In this document: positions 31,344 through 40,183 of the stretch, in pieces
How the letters are laid out: the number at the start of each line of letters is the position of its first letter
Position numbering within the stretch: the first letter of the stretch is position 1
Assembly: GCF_002151125.1 (NCBI RefSeq)
Contig: NZ_MDJZ01000005.1
Span: 427,960-491,959 of the forward strand
Length of the DNA stretch: 64,000 nt
Reading direction: 5' to 3'
Source: Clavibacter michiganensis
Lineage (GTDB): Bacteria > Actinomycetota > Actinomycetes > Actinomycetales > Microbacteriaceae
Program-made: the position numbers and the translations under genes
The notes under the pieces: generated by a model
Databases searched by the model: none
What the model was told of the DNA's origin: nothing
The model's input: the letters and a program-made list of their open reading frames with translations, nothing else

Positions 31344-31381
31344 CTGTCCGATGTGGGCGTCTTCCTCGAAGCCGCCCGCTC

Positions 31382-31454
31382 GCCTGGGTAGCTCAGTTGG
31401 TAGAGCGTTCGACTGAAAATCGAAAGGTCCGCGGATCGACGCCGCGTCCAGGCA
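31382..31454 (+). tRNA. tRNA-Phe (anticodon GAA)
   Basis: 73 bases. Acceptor GCCTGGG/TCCAGGC, D arm with GCTCAGTTGGTAGAGC, anticodon GAA at 31415-31417 in loop CTGAAAA, T stem CGCGG/CCGCG. The T loop is ATCGACG, so position 54 is A instead of the near-universal T; other tRNAs here have normal TTC loops. CCA is not encoded. Confidence 0.95.
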
Positions 31455-31459
31455 CACAT

Positions 31460-31492
31460 CGCCGGTCCCCGTCCTCGACGGCAGGGCCGGCG
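31460..31492. terminator. Possible branched terminator after tRNA-Phe
   Basis: Outer stem CGCCGG (31460-31465) / CCGGCG (31487-31492) enclosing CCGTC/GACGG (31469-31481). It lies between tRNA-Phe and the convergent macrodomain gene. Confidence 0.4.
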
Positions 31493-31528
31493 TCCTGCTT
31501 CCCGGGCCGCATCCGGCCCACGAGACGG

Positions 31529-32062
31529 TCAGGCCTCCGACGCGAGCGCCGCCTCGAACGCCGTGAGCACGTCGTCCGAGAAGAGCACGAACCGCACCAG
31601 CTCGATCCCGTCGCCCGCGCCGTCGGCGAGCGCCTCGCGCACGGCGGCGACCGCCACGCGCGCCGCGTCGTCGACCGGCCACCCGTAGACGCCGGCGGAG
31701 ACCGCGGGGAAGGCGACGCCGCGGATCCCGAGGTCCGCCGCCACCTCGATCGAGCGGCGGTACGCGCTCGCGAGCACCGCGGTGCGGTCGTGCGAGGCCG
31801 ACCACACGGGGCCGACCGTGTGGATCACGTGGCGCGCGGGCAGGCGGAAGCCGGGCGTCGCGATCGCGTCGCCGGCGGGCAGCCCGTCCGGGAGCTCCTC
31901 GGCGCGGATGCGGCGACACGCCGCGAGGAGCTCCGGACCTGCCGCGCGGTGGATCGCGCCGTCCACTCCCCCGCCGCCCAGCAGCGACGAGTTCGCCGCG
32001 TCCACGATCGCGTCGACGTCCTGCCGGGTGATGTCGCCGCGCACGGCCTCGATGACGGTCAT
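31529..32062 (-). CDS. Macrodomain protein, O-acetyl-ADP-ribose deacetylase type
   Basis: 177 residues, a stand-alone macrodomain of the MacroD/YmdB class. Signature segments: VDAIVDAANSSLLGGGGVDGAIHRAAGPEL (start of the ADP-ribose site; only partly quoted families agree), ARHVIHTVGPVW and FPAVSAGVYGWP. Members remove ADP-ribose from proteins or deacetylate O-acetyl-ADP-ribose. No ADP-ribosyltransferase (DarT-like) gene is adjacent, so a toxin-antitoxin role is not supported. Function in stress or NAD metabolism is an inference. Confidence 0.92.
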   Translation of the reverse strand: MTVIEAVRGDITRQDVDAIVDAANSSLLGGGGVDGAIHRAAGPELLAACRRIRAEELPDGLPAGDAIATPGFRLPARHVIHTVGPVWSASHDRTAVLASAYRRSIEVAADLGIRGVAFPAVSAGVYGWPVDDAARVAVAAVREALADGAGDGIELVRFVLFSDDVLTAFEAALASEA

Positions 32063-32108
32063 GGATCCAGCCTGGCCCGGCGGAGACCCGGCGTGCTGTC
32101 GACGCGCG

Positions 32109-33257
32109 TCAGCTCCGCGGGGCGTCCGCGGGGGTGCGGTCCGCCGTCAGCCAGCGCGGCCCCTCCAGCGTCCAGCGGAGCGGGGAGCCGAGGACCGCGG
32201 CGCCGATGATGCGGCTCGCGACCACGACGGGCACCAGGAGCGCGATCGGGAGGATCGCGCCCCACACCTGCGTGTGCTGCTGCAGGACGGGCACGAGGCC
32301 CGTCAGCTTCAGAGCGGCGCTCAGGGCCGAGACCAGGAAGATGTGGAAGACGTACACGGGCAGCGTCTGACGTCCGACCCAGCGCAGCGCCCGGGACAGC
32401 GGGTTCGCCATGCCGGCGACCGCGAGGACCTGGTTGCTGGCGACCAGCGCGACCGCGGCGATCGCGAAGGTCAGGATGAGGCCGTTCCCCGTGGCGCGCA
32501 GCGCGGCGAGGACGCCGACGTACGCGGCGACCGCGAGGACCGCCGTGAGCGGCGTCGCGCGGCGCATGAGCGACAGCCACGCATCGCGTCCGACGACGCC
32601 CGCGTAGAACCACACGAGGTTGGCCGCGATCGAGCCGAGCTTGACCGCGTCCATCGGCTCGGTGAGGAGGCCAGCCGTGAGCGGCTTGAGGAGCGGCGCG
32701 GCGACCGCCAGCGCGGCGAACGGGATCAGCGCCCACGCGCGGTGACCGCCGAGGAGGCGGGTGCACGCCCAGGCCACGACGAAGAAGACGGGCAGCGCCC
32801 AGAGGTACCAGTACGACGTGGGCAGGACGACGCTGAGCGCCAGCTCCCCCGGCGTCGGGGCGGCGCCGCCGCCGCGGGCCTGCGGGACGAAGAGGCGCGC
32901 GAGGAAGAGCAGTGTCCAGAGCGCGTAGACGGAGTAGATGCCGAGGGTGCGTCCCCGGGTCCGACCGAGCGGGCGCTCCACGGCGCGCGTCGCGAGGAAG
33001 CCCGAGATGAAGAAGAACAGGGGCATGCGCAGGGGCGCGAACGCCGAGCTGACGTCCCACCACAGCGCGGGGGTTCCGTCGTTGACCTCGTTCTCGTACA
33101 TGAGGGAGAGGTGCAGGAGGACGACGAGGACCATGCAGGCGCCCTTGCCGGCGTCGATCCACTCGAAGCGGGGGCGGACGGCGGCCGGATCCCGGGCGGG
33201 GCGGACGGCGGCGTTCTCGCGCGCGCGGGCACGCGGCCGCATGGAGGGGAGGGCCAT
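32109..33257 (-). CDS. Acyltransferase family 3 membrane protein
   Basis: 382 residues with about ten membrane helices. N-terminal basic tail, then FEWIDAGKGACMVLVVLLHL where the conserved catalytic His of the Acyl_transf_3 (OafA/WecH-like) family sits in the first helix; LRMPLFFFISGFLAT is the second family signature. Such proteins O-acylate sugars at the membrane. Start ATG 33257 has AGAAGAG upstream; weaker alternatives lie nearby. Divergent from the GH15 gene over 286 bases in which I could not define a promoter. Acceptor unknown. Confidence 0.88.
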   Translation of the reverse strand: MALPSMRPRARARENAAVRPARDPAAVRPRFEWIDAGKGACMVLVVLLHLSLMYENEVNDGTPALWWDVSSAFAPLRMPLFFFISGFLATRAVERPLGRTRGRTLGIYSVYALWTLLFLARLFVPQARGGGAAPTPGELALSVVLPTSYWYLWALPVFFVVAWACTRLLGGHRAWALIPFAALAVAAPLLKPLTAGLLTEPMDAVKLGSIAANLVWFYAGVVGRDAWLSLMRRATPLTAVLAVAAYVGVLAALRATGNGLILTFAIAAVALVASNQVLAVAGMANPLSRALRWVGRQTLPVYVFHIFLVSALSAALKLTGLVPVLQQHTQVWGAILPIALLVPVVVASRIIGAAVLGSPLRWTLEGPRWLTADRTPADAPRS

Positions 33258-33543
33258 GGCTCTTCTCTGATGCGCCGGCGAGGGGTCGGGTAGCCCCTGC
33301 GAGCGGCGCGGTGTTCGGGTCCCCCGATCGTACCGCCGAGCCCGGCCGACGCGCGTCCCCCCGAGGTGGGCACGGCGCGGCACCCGCGCGGACGGCGCTG
33401 TCCGACGGGCGGCGACCGGAACCGTTCGGGTGGGCTCCGGGCACATCAGCGCTATTCGGAACCTGGGGAAGAACGGATTGGCGGAGGCGACGCGGGGATA
33501 CTGGAGGGGTCGGTGCCCTCCTGCCGGCGTCGACAGGAGTCCC

Positions 33544-35379
33544 ATGGAAACGCCCGCATCCCGCCCCGCACCCGAGCGCATCGACGGATACACCGCGCTG
33601 CGCAGCTACGCCGCCATCGGGGACGGGCGCACCGTCGCGCTCATCGCGGAGGACGGCGACATCGACTGGCTGCCGCTGCCGAACCTGCACACGCCGCCGG
33701 CGTTCGCGGCGCTCCTCGACGCCCCGCACGGCGGACGGATCACGCTGCGGCCCGACGAGGAGTTCGAGGTGACGCGCGCCTACGTGCCCGGCACCAACGT
33801 GCTCACCACCACCTTCACCACGGAGTCCGGCAGCGTGCGCGTGACCGACGCGCTCGTCACGGGTGTCGCGGGACGGCTGCCGTGGTGCGAGCTGGGGCGC
33901 CGGATCGAGGGGCTCACGGGCGAGGTCGCGATGAGCTGGCTCGTCGCGCCCGGCACCGCGCTCGGCACGTCGTCGCCGTGGGTGCAGTCGACGCACAACG
34001 GACCGGTCATCCGCGTGGACGGCGTGACGCTCGCGGTCGTGGGCCTGGAGCACGGACCCGCGGAGCCCGGCACGCAGTCGGTGTCCGGCGCGTTCACCAC
34101 GGCGAAGGGGTCGCGCCACGTCATCACGATGGTGGGGACCGAGCGGGAGCCCGTGCGGATCCCCAACCCGGAGATCGTGGACGAGGGCATCGACCGCACC
34201 ATCCGCAACTGGGAGGGGTGGAGCGCCGAGTTCCGGTACGAGGGCGAGTGGGCCGAGGCCGTGCAGCGCAGCGCCCTCGCGCTCAAGCTGCTCGTGCACG
34301 CGCCGACCGGATCCATCGCCGCGGCCGCCACGACCTCGCTGCCCGAGCGCATGGGCGGCGGCAAGAACTGGGACTACCGCTTCGCCTGGGTGCGCGACCT
34401 CGCCTACACGGTGAACGCGCTCGTGAAGTTCGGCCTGCGGGAGGAGACGCACGCGGCGGTGTCGTGGATGCTCCGCACGATCCGCGACAACGGCCCCGAG
34501 CTCCACGTCTTCTACTCGCTCGAGGGCGGCGTGCCCGAGGGCAGCTCGAACCCGGAGGTGCCGGGCTGGCGCGGCGTCGGCCCCGTGGTCGACGGGAACG
34601 ACGCGCAGGCCCAGCTGCAGCTCGGGGTGTTCGGCGACCTCTTCGACGTGGTGCGCACGTACGTCCGCGACGGCAACGTGCTCGACGCCGACACCGGCCG
34701 CCTCCTCGCGACCTTCGCCGACCGCGCGTGCGACATGTGGCAGAAGCGCGACGCCGGGATGTGGGAGCTCGAGGACGAGCAGCACTACACGACGTCGAAG
34801 CTCGGCTGCTGGCAGGCGCTCGACTGCGCGGTCGAGCTCGCCGAGGTGGGGCAGATCCCCGGCGTGCCGGACCGCTGGCGGGCCGAGCGCGACCGGATCC
34901 GCACCTGGGTCGAGGAGGAGTGCTGGGACGAGGGGCGCGGCGCCTACGTGATGCACCCGGGCAGCCAGCGGCTCGACGCGAGCATCCTGCTGCACGCCGT
35001 CTCCGGCTTCGACCGCGGCGAGCGCATGTCCCGCACCCTCGACGCGCTGCGCTCGGAGCTCGGCCGCGGGCCGCTGCTGTACCGCTACACCGGCATGGCG
35101 GAGGAGGAGGGCACGTTCACGGCGTGCGCCTTCTGGCTCGCGGGCGCCTACGCGTGCGTCGGGCGGATGGACGAGGCGCACGAGCTGATGGACCAGCTGG
35201 TCGACCTCGGCAACGACGTGGGCCTGTACTCGGAGATGATCGACGCCGACGACCACGCGTTCCTCGGCAACCTGCCGCAGGGGCTCAGCCACCTCGCGCT
35301 GGTGAGCGCGGCGCTGACGATCGACGAGCTGTCGCACGGGCGGAAGCGCTCGACCCGGACGCCGCGCGCGAAGCGCTAG
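33544..35379 (+). CDS. Glycoside hydrolase family 15 protein (glucoamylase/trehalase-like)
   Basis: 611 residues, the usual length of actinobacterial cytoplasmic GH15 enzymes. An N-terminal beta-sandwich (about residues 15-240, YAAIGDGRTVALIAEDGDIDWLPLP) precedes the alpha/alpha barrel: WDYRFAWVRDLAYTVNALV, YTTSKLGCWQALDCAVELA, and the catalytic-acid region RTWVEEECWDEGRGAYV; the second carboxylate would lie near EGTFTACAFWLAGAY. No signal peptide. Several homologues hydrolyse trehalose, others oligoglucosides; which applies here is open. Start ATG 33544 follows GACAGGAG. Confidence 0.93.
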   Translation: METPASRPAPERIDGYTALRSYAAIGDGRTVALIAEDGDIDWLPLPNLHTPPAFAALLDAPHGGRITLRPDEEFEVTRAYVPGTNVLTTTFTTESGSVRVTDALVTGVAGRLPWCELGRRIEGLTGEVAMSWLVAPGTALGTSSPWVQSTHNGPVIRVDGVTLAVVGLEHGPAEPGTQSVSGAFTTAKGSRHVITMVGTEREPVRIPNPEIVDEGIDRTIRNWEGWSAEFRYEGEWAEAVQRSALALKLLVHAPTGSIAAAATTSLPERMGGGKNWDYRFAWVRDLAYTVNALVKFGLREETHAAVSWMLRTIRDNGPELHVFYSLEGGVPEGSSNPEVPGWRGVGPVVDGNDAQAQLQLGVFGDLFDVVRTYVRDGNVLDADTGRLLATFADRACDMWQKRDAGMWELEDEQHYTTSKLGCWQALDCAVELAEVGQIPGVPDRWRAERDRIRTWVEEECWDEGRGAYVMHPGSQRLDASILLHAVSGFDRGERMSRTLDALRSELGRGPLLYRYTGMAEEEGTFTACAFWLAGAYACVGRMDEAHELMDQLVDLGNDVGLYSEMIDADDHAFLGNLPQGLSHLALVSAALTIDELSHGRKRSTRTPRAKR

Positions 35380-35393
35380 GCGCCGGCGGTCCC

Positions 35394-35417
35394 GCTCCGG
35401 CCCGCGACGACCGGAGC
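35394..35417. terminator. Bidirectional terminator between GH15 and DUF2071 genes
   Basis: GCTCCGG (35394-35400) / CCGGAGC (35411-35417), loop of 10, in the 39-base convergent gap. Both stop codons lie in a direct repeat AGCGCTAGGCGC (35372-35383 and 35415-35426). Confidence 0.6.
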
Positions 35418-35418
35418 G

Positions 35419-36165
35419 CTAGGCGCGCGGGCGGAGCGGGCCGGCGAACTCCGTGCGGACGCCGCGGGAGAAGAGCACCGAGTCGGGCGCGCGGTCGACG
35501 ATCCCCGGGAGACCGGCGGCGGCGACCAGCTCGTCGTCGAGGTCCACGAGCTCGGCGCGCTCGAGGGTCCACGCGTCGTGCGTGTTCGGCCAGTAGCGCG
35601 TGACGCCGCCGCGGGCCACGTGCATGCCCCAGCGCGCGGTGAGGAAGTCGGCGAGCGGATCCCCCGCCACCTCCTCGCCGAGCGGACGCACGGAGAGGCG
35701 CGACGACGGACGGGCGCCGGTGTGCCGGCGGGACGTGTAGGTGACGACGCCGTCGCGCTCCTCGTGCGTCATCGACGCCCACATGTACGGCAGGCCGAGG
35801 CCCACGCGCGCGCCGATCACGGGCAGGAGCTTCGCGGCCTCCAGCGAGCGGAAGACCACGCCGCGGCGGCCGTCGTCGCCGACGCTGTAGAGGCGCACGT
35901 TGAGCTCGGCGAAGGTGCCGGCCCACGGCACGGCGGGCAGCGGCGGGAAGGCGCTGCGCGACAGGACGAACGGGATGAGGCCGACCCAGCTGGATCCGTC
36001 GTGCACGTCGGGGCGCGTGCCCGGCGGGAGGAGCGGGGCGACGAGGGCGGGATCCACGCGCCAGTGCACGAAGGCGAGGTCGCTCCAGAGCTGGCGGATG
36101 ACCGCGCGGCCGGGGAGGTCGGGGGCGGCGGCGGAGATCGGATCGGGATCGGCGGGGCGGGTCAT
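35419..36165 (-). CDS. DUF2071 (YqjF-like) family protein
   Basis: 248 residues. Family features: WSDLAFVHWRVDPALVAPLLPPG at the start of the domain, WVGLIPFVLS, ELNVRLYSV, GVVFRSLEAAKLLPV and GLPYMWASM. DUF2071 proteins share the acetoacetate-decarboxylase-like fold (family knowledge); B. subtilis YqjF is induced by nitroaromatics through a MarR/YodB-type network. Here the start overlaps the stop of an upstream marR gene by 4 bases, so the regulator and this protein are made together. Enzymatic role unknown. Confidence 0.88.
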   Translation of the reverse strand: MTRPADPDPISAAAPDLPGRAVIRQLWSDLAFVHWRVDPALVAPLLPPGTRPDVHDGSSWVGLIPFVLSRSAFPPLPAVPWAGTFAELNVRLYSVGDDGRRGVVFRSLEAAKLLPVIGARVGLGLPYMWASMTHEERDGVVTYTSRRHTGARPSSRLSVRPLGEEVAGDPLADFLTARWGMHVARGGVTRYWPNTHDAWTLERAELVDLDDELVAAAGLPGIVDRAPDSVLFSRGVRTEFAGPLRPRA

Positions 36166-36644
36166 CGGGCGCGCGTCCGAGGGGCGGGAGCGGCGTCGTC
36201 GTCGGGGGCGCCGGGCGCCGGGCGGCCGGCCGCGCGGATCACGTCGATGAGGCCGCGCCGCATCTCCTCGGAGCGGGCGAGCTCGGGGACGACGTCCTGC
36301 TCGAGCTCCTGCGCGCGCGCCCACGCCTCGGCGCCGGCCTCGGTGCGCGCGACGACGTGGCGGCGGCGGTCGGCGGGATCCGGGGCGCGCGACACGAGCC
36401 CCTCCCGCTCCAGCCGCTCGAGCGTGCGCGACATGGTCTGCGTCTCGACGTGCGCGGAGCGGGCGAGCTGGATCTGGCTGAGCGGCCCGTCGCGCAGCAG
36501 GTGCAGCGCGATGAGGCCCGCGTGCGTGACCCCGAGGGTCGCGAGCGCCTCCGCCCACGCGTGCTCGACCGCGCGCGCGGCCGTCGAGAGCAGCCGCCCC
36601 GTGGGCCAGCTGGCGAGCTCGTCCTGCATGGCCTCTCCGGCCAT
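36162..36644 (-). CDS. MarR family transcriptional regulator
   Basis: 160 residues. HTH near residues 50-85 (LSQIQLARSAHVETQTMSRTL), wing DPADRRRHVVARTEAG. The ATG at 36644 lies 5 bases after a perfect AGGAGG; the slightly earlier GTG overlaps that site and is less likely. Ends in an Ala/Asp/Pro tail that overlaps the DUF2071 start. Divergent from a TspO-like gene across 77 bases containing a 9-bp inverted repeat, its likely operator (inference). Confidence 0.93.
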   Translation of the reverse strand: MAGEAMQDELASWPTGRLLSTAARAVEHAWAEALATLGVTHAGLIALHLLRDGPLSQIQLARSAHVETQTMSRTLERLEREGLVSRAPDPADRRRHVVARTEAGAEAWARAQELEQDVVPELARSEEMRRGLIDVIRAAGRPAPGAPDDDAAPAPRTRAR

Positions 36645-36667
36645 GGGCACCTCCTGCTACAGTGATC

Positions 36668-36696
36668 GTCAGCAGGCTTACTATCCGCCTGCTGAC
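36668..36696. promoter_or_regulatory. Inverted repeat between marR and the TspO-like gene
   Basis: GTCAGCAGG (36668-36676) and CCTGCTGAC (36688-36696) are perfect inverted arms around an 11-base AT-richer core (CTTACTATCCG). It lies centrally between two divergent starts, so one bound MarR dimer could control both transcripts. Confidence 0.65.
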
Positions 36697-36721
36697 ATTC
36701 CATCGTAGAGGAGCAGGCCGC

Positions 36722-37540
36722 ATGGGCAACGCGCGGGACATCGTCCGTCAGATCGTCGTCATCTCGAGCATGGTGTTCGCGATCGTCGGCTCCGCGTTCG
36801 GCTCCGGCGCGTTCAGCGACGAGAGCATCCAGAACGCGTCGAGCGGCGCCCTCAGCGCGAGCTACACGCCCGTCGCGCCCGCCGGACCGGCCTTCTCGAT
36901 CTGGAGCGTGATCTACCTCGGCCTCGTCGCGTACACGATCTGGCAGGCGCTCCCCGCCCAGCGCGCCGACGAGCGCCAGCGTCGGGTCGGCTACCCCGTC
37001 GCCGTGACCCTCGTGCTCAACGCCGCGTGGATCCTCTCCGCGCAGGCCGGGCTCCTCGTGCTCTCGGGCGTCGTCATCGTCGCCCTGCTCGCGACGCTGA
37101 TGTGGACCTTCCGCGCACTCCTGGCGTCGCGGCCGCGCACCGCGGTCGAGGGCGTCGTGCTCGACGGCACGATGGGGCTCTACCTCGGCTGGGTGAGCGT
37201 CGCGACCATCGCGAACATCGCGTCGATCCTCACGGCGTCGGGCTTCCAGCCGGGCACGACGGGGCGCGACGCCTGGGCGGTCGCGCTGCTCGCGGTCGCC
37301 GGGGTCATCGGCGTGCTGCTCGCGCTCCGCGACGGCGGACGCCTCGCGCCCTCCGCGGCGATCGCGTGGGGCCTCGCCTGGGTCGCCGTCGGCCGGCTCA
37401 CGGGCGAGCTGCTGTCGACGCCGGCCGCCGTGGCCGCGCTCGTGGCAGCCGCCGCGGTCGTCGTCGTGACGCTCGTCGCGCGCGCCCGCGCCGGGTGGAC
37501 CGGGCGGGTCGAGCCGCGCCGGCCGGTCGCCGGCCGCTGA
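36722..37540 (+). CDS. TspO/MBR-like membrane protein, long form
   Basis: 272 residues with about seven to eight membrane helices. YTPVAPAGPAFSIWSVIYLGLVAYTIWQALP carries the FxxxWxxIY-type signature of TspO/MBR relatives; NAAWILSAQAGLL and DGTMGLYLGWVSVATIANIA continue the pattern. It is longer than the ordinary five-helix TspO (about 160 aa). Start ATG 36722 follows GAGGAG. TspO proteins bind porphyrins and respond to oxidative stress; by linkage this protein is controlled by the divergent MarR (inference). Confidence 0.72.
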   Translation: MGNARDIVRQIVVISSMVFAIVGSAFGSGAFSDESIQNASSGALSASYTPVAPAGPAFSIWSVIYLGLVAYTIWQALPAQRADERQRRVGYPVAVTLVLNAAWILSAQAGLLVLSGVVIVALLATLMWTFRALLASRPRTAVEGVVLDGTMGLYLGWVSVATIANIASILTASGFQPGTTGRDAWAVALLAVAGVIGVLLALRDGGRLAPSAAIAWGLAWVAVGRLTGELLSTPAAVAALVAAAAVVVVTLVARARAGWTGRVEPRRPVAGR

Positions 37541-37565
37541 GGGCCGGCTCCCGGAGGCTCCCGGA

Positions 37566-38609
37566 TCAGCCCGCGGCCGCGGCCCGGTAGGCGGCGTCGG
37601 CGGCGTGCTTCGCGTCGACGAGGCGCTGGATCCGGCGATCGGTGTCCGGATCCGGGAGCGTGAGCTCGGGGTGCGCGGCCCGCCACGCGACGATGCCGCG
37701 CACGGCGAGGTGGAACGGGATCCGCGGCTGGAACGCGGGCACGAGCCGCCGGATGCGGGTCGTGTCGAAGAGGGCGCTGTGCGAGAGGTCGCCGACGACG
37801 AGCTCCGACCAGCCCCAGTCGGGCTCCACGACCGGGAACTGCTCGGCGGGCACGTGCACCAGCCGCGCCTCGACGCCGAGCGCGTCCGCGACGAGGTGGT
37901 GGATCCGGTCCCACGTCATCACGTCGTCGCTCGTGATGTGCAGCGCCTCCCCCGTCGCGCGCTCGTCGCCGAGGATCCCGACGAGGCCCACCGCGAAGTC
38001 GTCCGCGTGCGTGAGCGTCCAGAGCGAGGTGCCGTCGCCCGGGACGACGACCTCCTCGCCGCGCGCGATGCGGTCGACGACCGTCCAGTCGCCCGCGAGG
38101 GGCGGGCTGGCCTCGTCGTAGGTGTGCGACGGGCGGACGATCACGACCGGGAAGCCGCTCGCGGCGTGGTGGCGGAGGAACGCGTCCTCCATCGCGATCT
38201 TGTCGCGCGCGTAGGCGAGGAACGGGTTCGCGCGGAGGGTCGACTCGGTGATCGGGGTCTGCAGCGCGGGCTTGCGGTAGATCGACGCGGAGCTGATGGC
38301 CACGAACTGGCGGGTGCGGCCGGCGAAGAGCTCCACGCGGCGGTCGGCCCCCGCGGCGTCGAAGGAGAGGAAGTCGACGACGGCGTCGAAGGCGCGGTCG
38401 CCGATCGCGGCCAGGAGGGAGTCGGGATCCGCGACGTCGGCGACGAGCGGCGTGACGCCGTCGGGGAGGCCGCGGCCCTTGGAGTCGGCGCCGCGGGTGA
38501 CGACCGTGACGTCCATCCCGGCGGCGACGGAGGCCCGGACGCACGCGGCGCTGATGGTGCCCGTCCCGCCGAGGTAGAGCACGGACAGGGTGGCGGCGCC
38601 TGGGGTCAT
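37566..38609 (-). CDS. NAD-dependent epimerase/dehydratase (atypical SDR)
   Basis: 347 residues. N-terminal YLGGTGTISAACVRASVAAGMDVTVVTRG nucleotide-binding fold, DAVVDFLSFDAAGADR, VAISSASIYRKP and the active-site YxxxK in FLAYARDKIAME, followed by FPVVIVRPSHTYDE. Resembles the atypical SDRs related to plant CSP41/UDP-glucose epimerase-like RNA-binding proteins. Start ATG 38609 follows GAGGA; ATG 38624 has no Shine-Dalgarno. Convergent with the TspO-like gene. Substrate unknown. Confidence 0.88.
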   Translation of the reverse strand: MTPGAATLSVLYLGGTGTISAACVRASVAAGMDVTVVTRGADSKGRGLPDGVTPLVADVADPDSLLAAIGDRAFDAVVDFLSFDAAGADRRVELFAGRTRQFVAISSASIYRKPALQTPITESTLRANPFLAYARDKIAMEDAFLRHHAASGFPVVIVRPSHTYDEASPPLAGDWTVVDRIARGEEVVVPGDGTSLWTLTHADDFAVGLVGILGDERATGEALHITSDDVMTWDRIHHLVADALGVEARLVHVPAEQFPVVEPDWGWSELVVGDLSHSALFDTTRIRRLVPAFQPRIPFHLAVRGIVAWRAAHPELTLPDPDTDRRIQRLVDAKHAADAAYRAAAAG

Positions 38610-38866
38610 CGGGGTCCTCGTCATCGAAGCGGGGGCGCCGGTCGGATCCGCGCCCTGCGTGCACGCTACGCCCGCGGCCGCCCCTCCCCACCCGTGTCGG
38701 ACGGGGAAAGGTTGCGGACATCCGGCACGCGGTGGACGCCCCTCGCGCGGGCCGCGTAGGTTCCGCGATGACCGCACCGACGCGCCCGTCCGTCGTCCGC
38801 GTCGTCCGCCCGGCGCCCGCCGGGCAGGCGGCGGACCGCGCGGCGCCGACTCCTCGAGAGGGATCC

Positions 38867-40183
38867 ATGCCCGCCACCCCGTCCGACCCGACGCCCGCCG
38901 CCTCCCCCGTCGGGCGCCGCCCCGCCGCCATCCCCGAGGCCCGCCGCGCAGAGGCCGTGATCACGGTCCGCGGCGCGGACGGGCAGCCGCTCGCGCACGC
39001 CGACGTGCGGGTGGAGCAGGCGACGCAGGACTTCGCGTTCGGCAACATCGGCTTCGACCTCATCCCGCTCGCGAACGGCGAGACGGATGCGGCGGAGGCG
39101 GGCGTCGCGGCCGTCGGCGGCGCGCGCCTCGAGGGCCTGGAGCGGCTCGCGGAGCAGTGGCTCGACGTGTTCGACACGGCCACGCTCCCCTTCTACTGGG
39201 GCCGGTTCGAGCCCGTGCGCGGGAGGCCCGACACCGAGCGGCTGCTCACGACGGCGCGCTGGCTGCGCGAGCGCGGCGTGGACGTGAAGGGGCATCCGCT
39301 CGTCTGGCACACGGTCACGGCGCCGTGGCTGCTCGACCTGCCGCTCGAGGAGGTGGAGCGCGTGCAGCGGGAGCGGATCCGGCGCGACGTCGGCGGCTTC
39401 TCGGGGCTCATCGACACCTGGGACGCCATCAACGAGGCCGTGATCATGCCGGTGTTCGACCGCGAGGACAACGGGATCACCCGTCTGGCGGCGGCGCGCG
39501 GCCGGCTCGCCATGGTGCGCCTCGCCTTCGAGGAGGCGCGGGCCGCGAACCCGGCCGCCACGCTCGTCCTCAACGACTTCGACCTGTCGCCCGCCTACGA
39601 GGAGCTCATCGAGGAGGTGCTCGGCGCGGGCATCGAGGTGGACGCGATCGGGCTGCAGACCCACATGCACCAGGGGTACCGCGGCGAGGAGGAGGTTCTC
39701 GCCATCGTCGACCGGTTCGCTCGGTTCGGGCTGCCGATCCAGATGACGGAGACGACGCTGCTCTCGGGCGACCTCATGCCGCCGGAGATCACCGACCTCA
39801 ACGACTTCCAGGTGTCGAGCTGGCCGTCCACGCGCGCGGGCGAGGAGCGGCAGGCGGACGAGATCGAGCGGCACTACCGCTCGCTCGTCGGGCACCCGGC
39901 GGTGCAGGCCATCACCTACTGGGGCCTCACCGACGACGGGATGTGGCTCGGCGCGCCCGGCGGGCTCGTGCGCGCGGACGGCACGCCGAAGCCGTCGTAC
40001 GACGCGCTCCGCCGGCTCATCCGCGAGGAGTGGCGGCTCGCGCCGGCGACCGTGCGGACGGACGCGGAGGGGCGCGTGCGGGTCACCGCGTTCGCGGGAG
40101 GGGTGCGGGTGGCGCACGCGGGGCGTGAGGCCGTGGTCGCGGTGGCGGCGGGCGCGTCGGAGGTCGAGGCGGCGCCGGCGTAG
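38867..40183 (+). CDS. GH10 endo-1,4-beta-xylanase-like glycosidase, no signal peptide
   Basis: 438 residues. GH10 barrel with catalytic acid/base Glu190 in WDAINEAV and nucleophile Glu295 in QMTETTLLSG; also GHPLVWHTVTAPWLL and IGLQTHMHQGY, ITYWGLTDDGMWLG. An N-terminal segment (VITVRGADGQPLAHADVRVEQ) resembles the beta-strand extension found in plant-type and some actinobacterial GH10 proteins. There is no signal peptide, so the enzyme is cytoplasmic or exported otherwise. ATG 38867 follows GAGAGG; an ATG at 38768, 6 bases after a TAGGTT -10 box, could give a leaderless longer form (471 aa). Confidence 0.88.
   Translation: MPATPSDPTPAASPVGRRPAAIPEARRAEAVITVRGADGQPLAHADVRVEQATQDFAFGNIGFDLIPLANGETDAAEAGVAAVGGARLEGLERLAEQWLDVFDTATLPFYWGRFEPVRGRPDTERLLTTARWLRERGVDVKGHPLVWHTVTAPWLLDLPLEEVERVQRERIRRDVGGFSGLIDTWDAINEAVIMPVFDREDNGITRLAAARGRLAMVRLAFEEARAANPAATLVLNDFDLSPAYEELIEEVLGAGIEVDAIGLQTHMHQGYRGEEEVLAIVDRFARFGLPIQMTETTLLSGDLMPPEITDLNDFQVSSWPSTRAGEERQADEIERHYRSLVGHPAVQAITYWGLTDDGMWLGAPGGLVRADGTPKPSYDALRRLIREEWRLAPATVRTDAEGRVRVTAFAGGVRVAHAGREAVVAVAAGASEVEAAPA

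Noticed and set aside
31529..32062. DarTG-like toxin-antitoxin system
   Set aside because: The macrodomain fits an antitoxin fold, but no DarT-type ADP-ribosyltransferase is next to it.
35372..35426. Direct repeat AGCGCTAGGCGC flanking a terminator as an attachment site
   Set aside because: Only 12 bp, no integrase or tRNA nearby; both copies simply contain the two converging stop codons.
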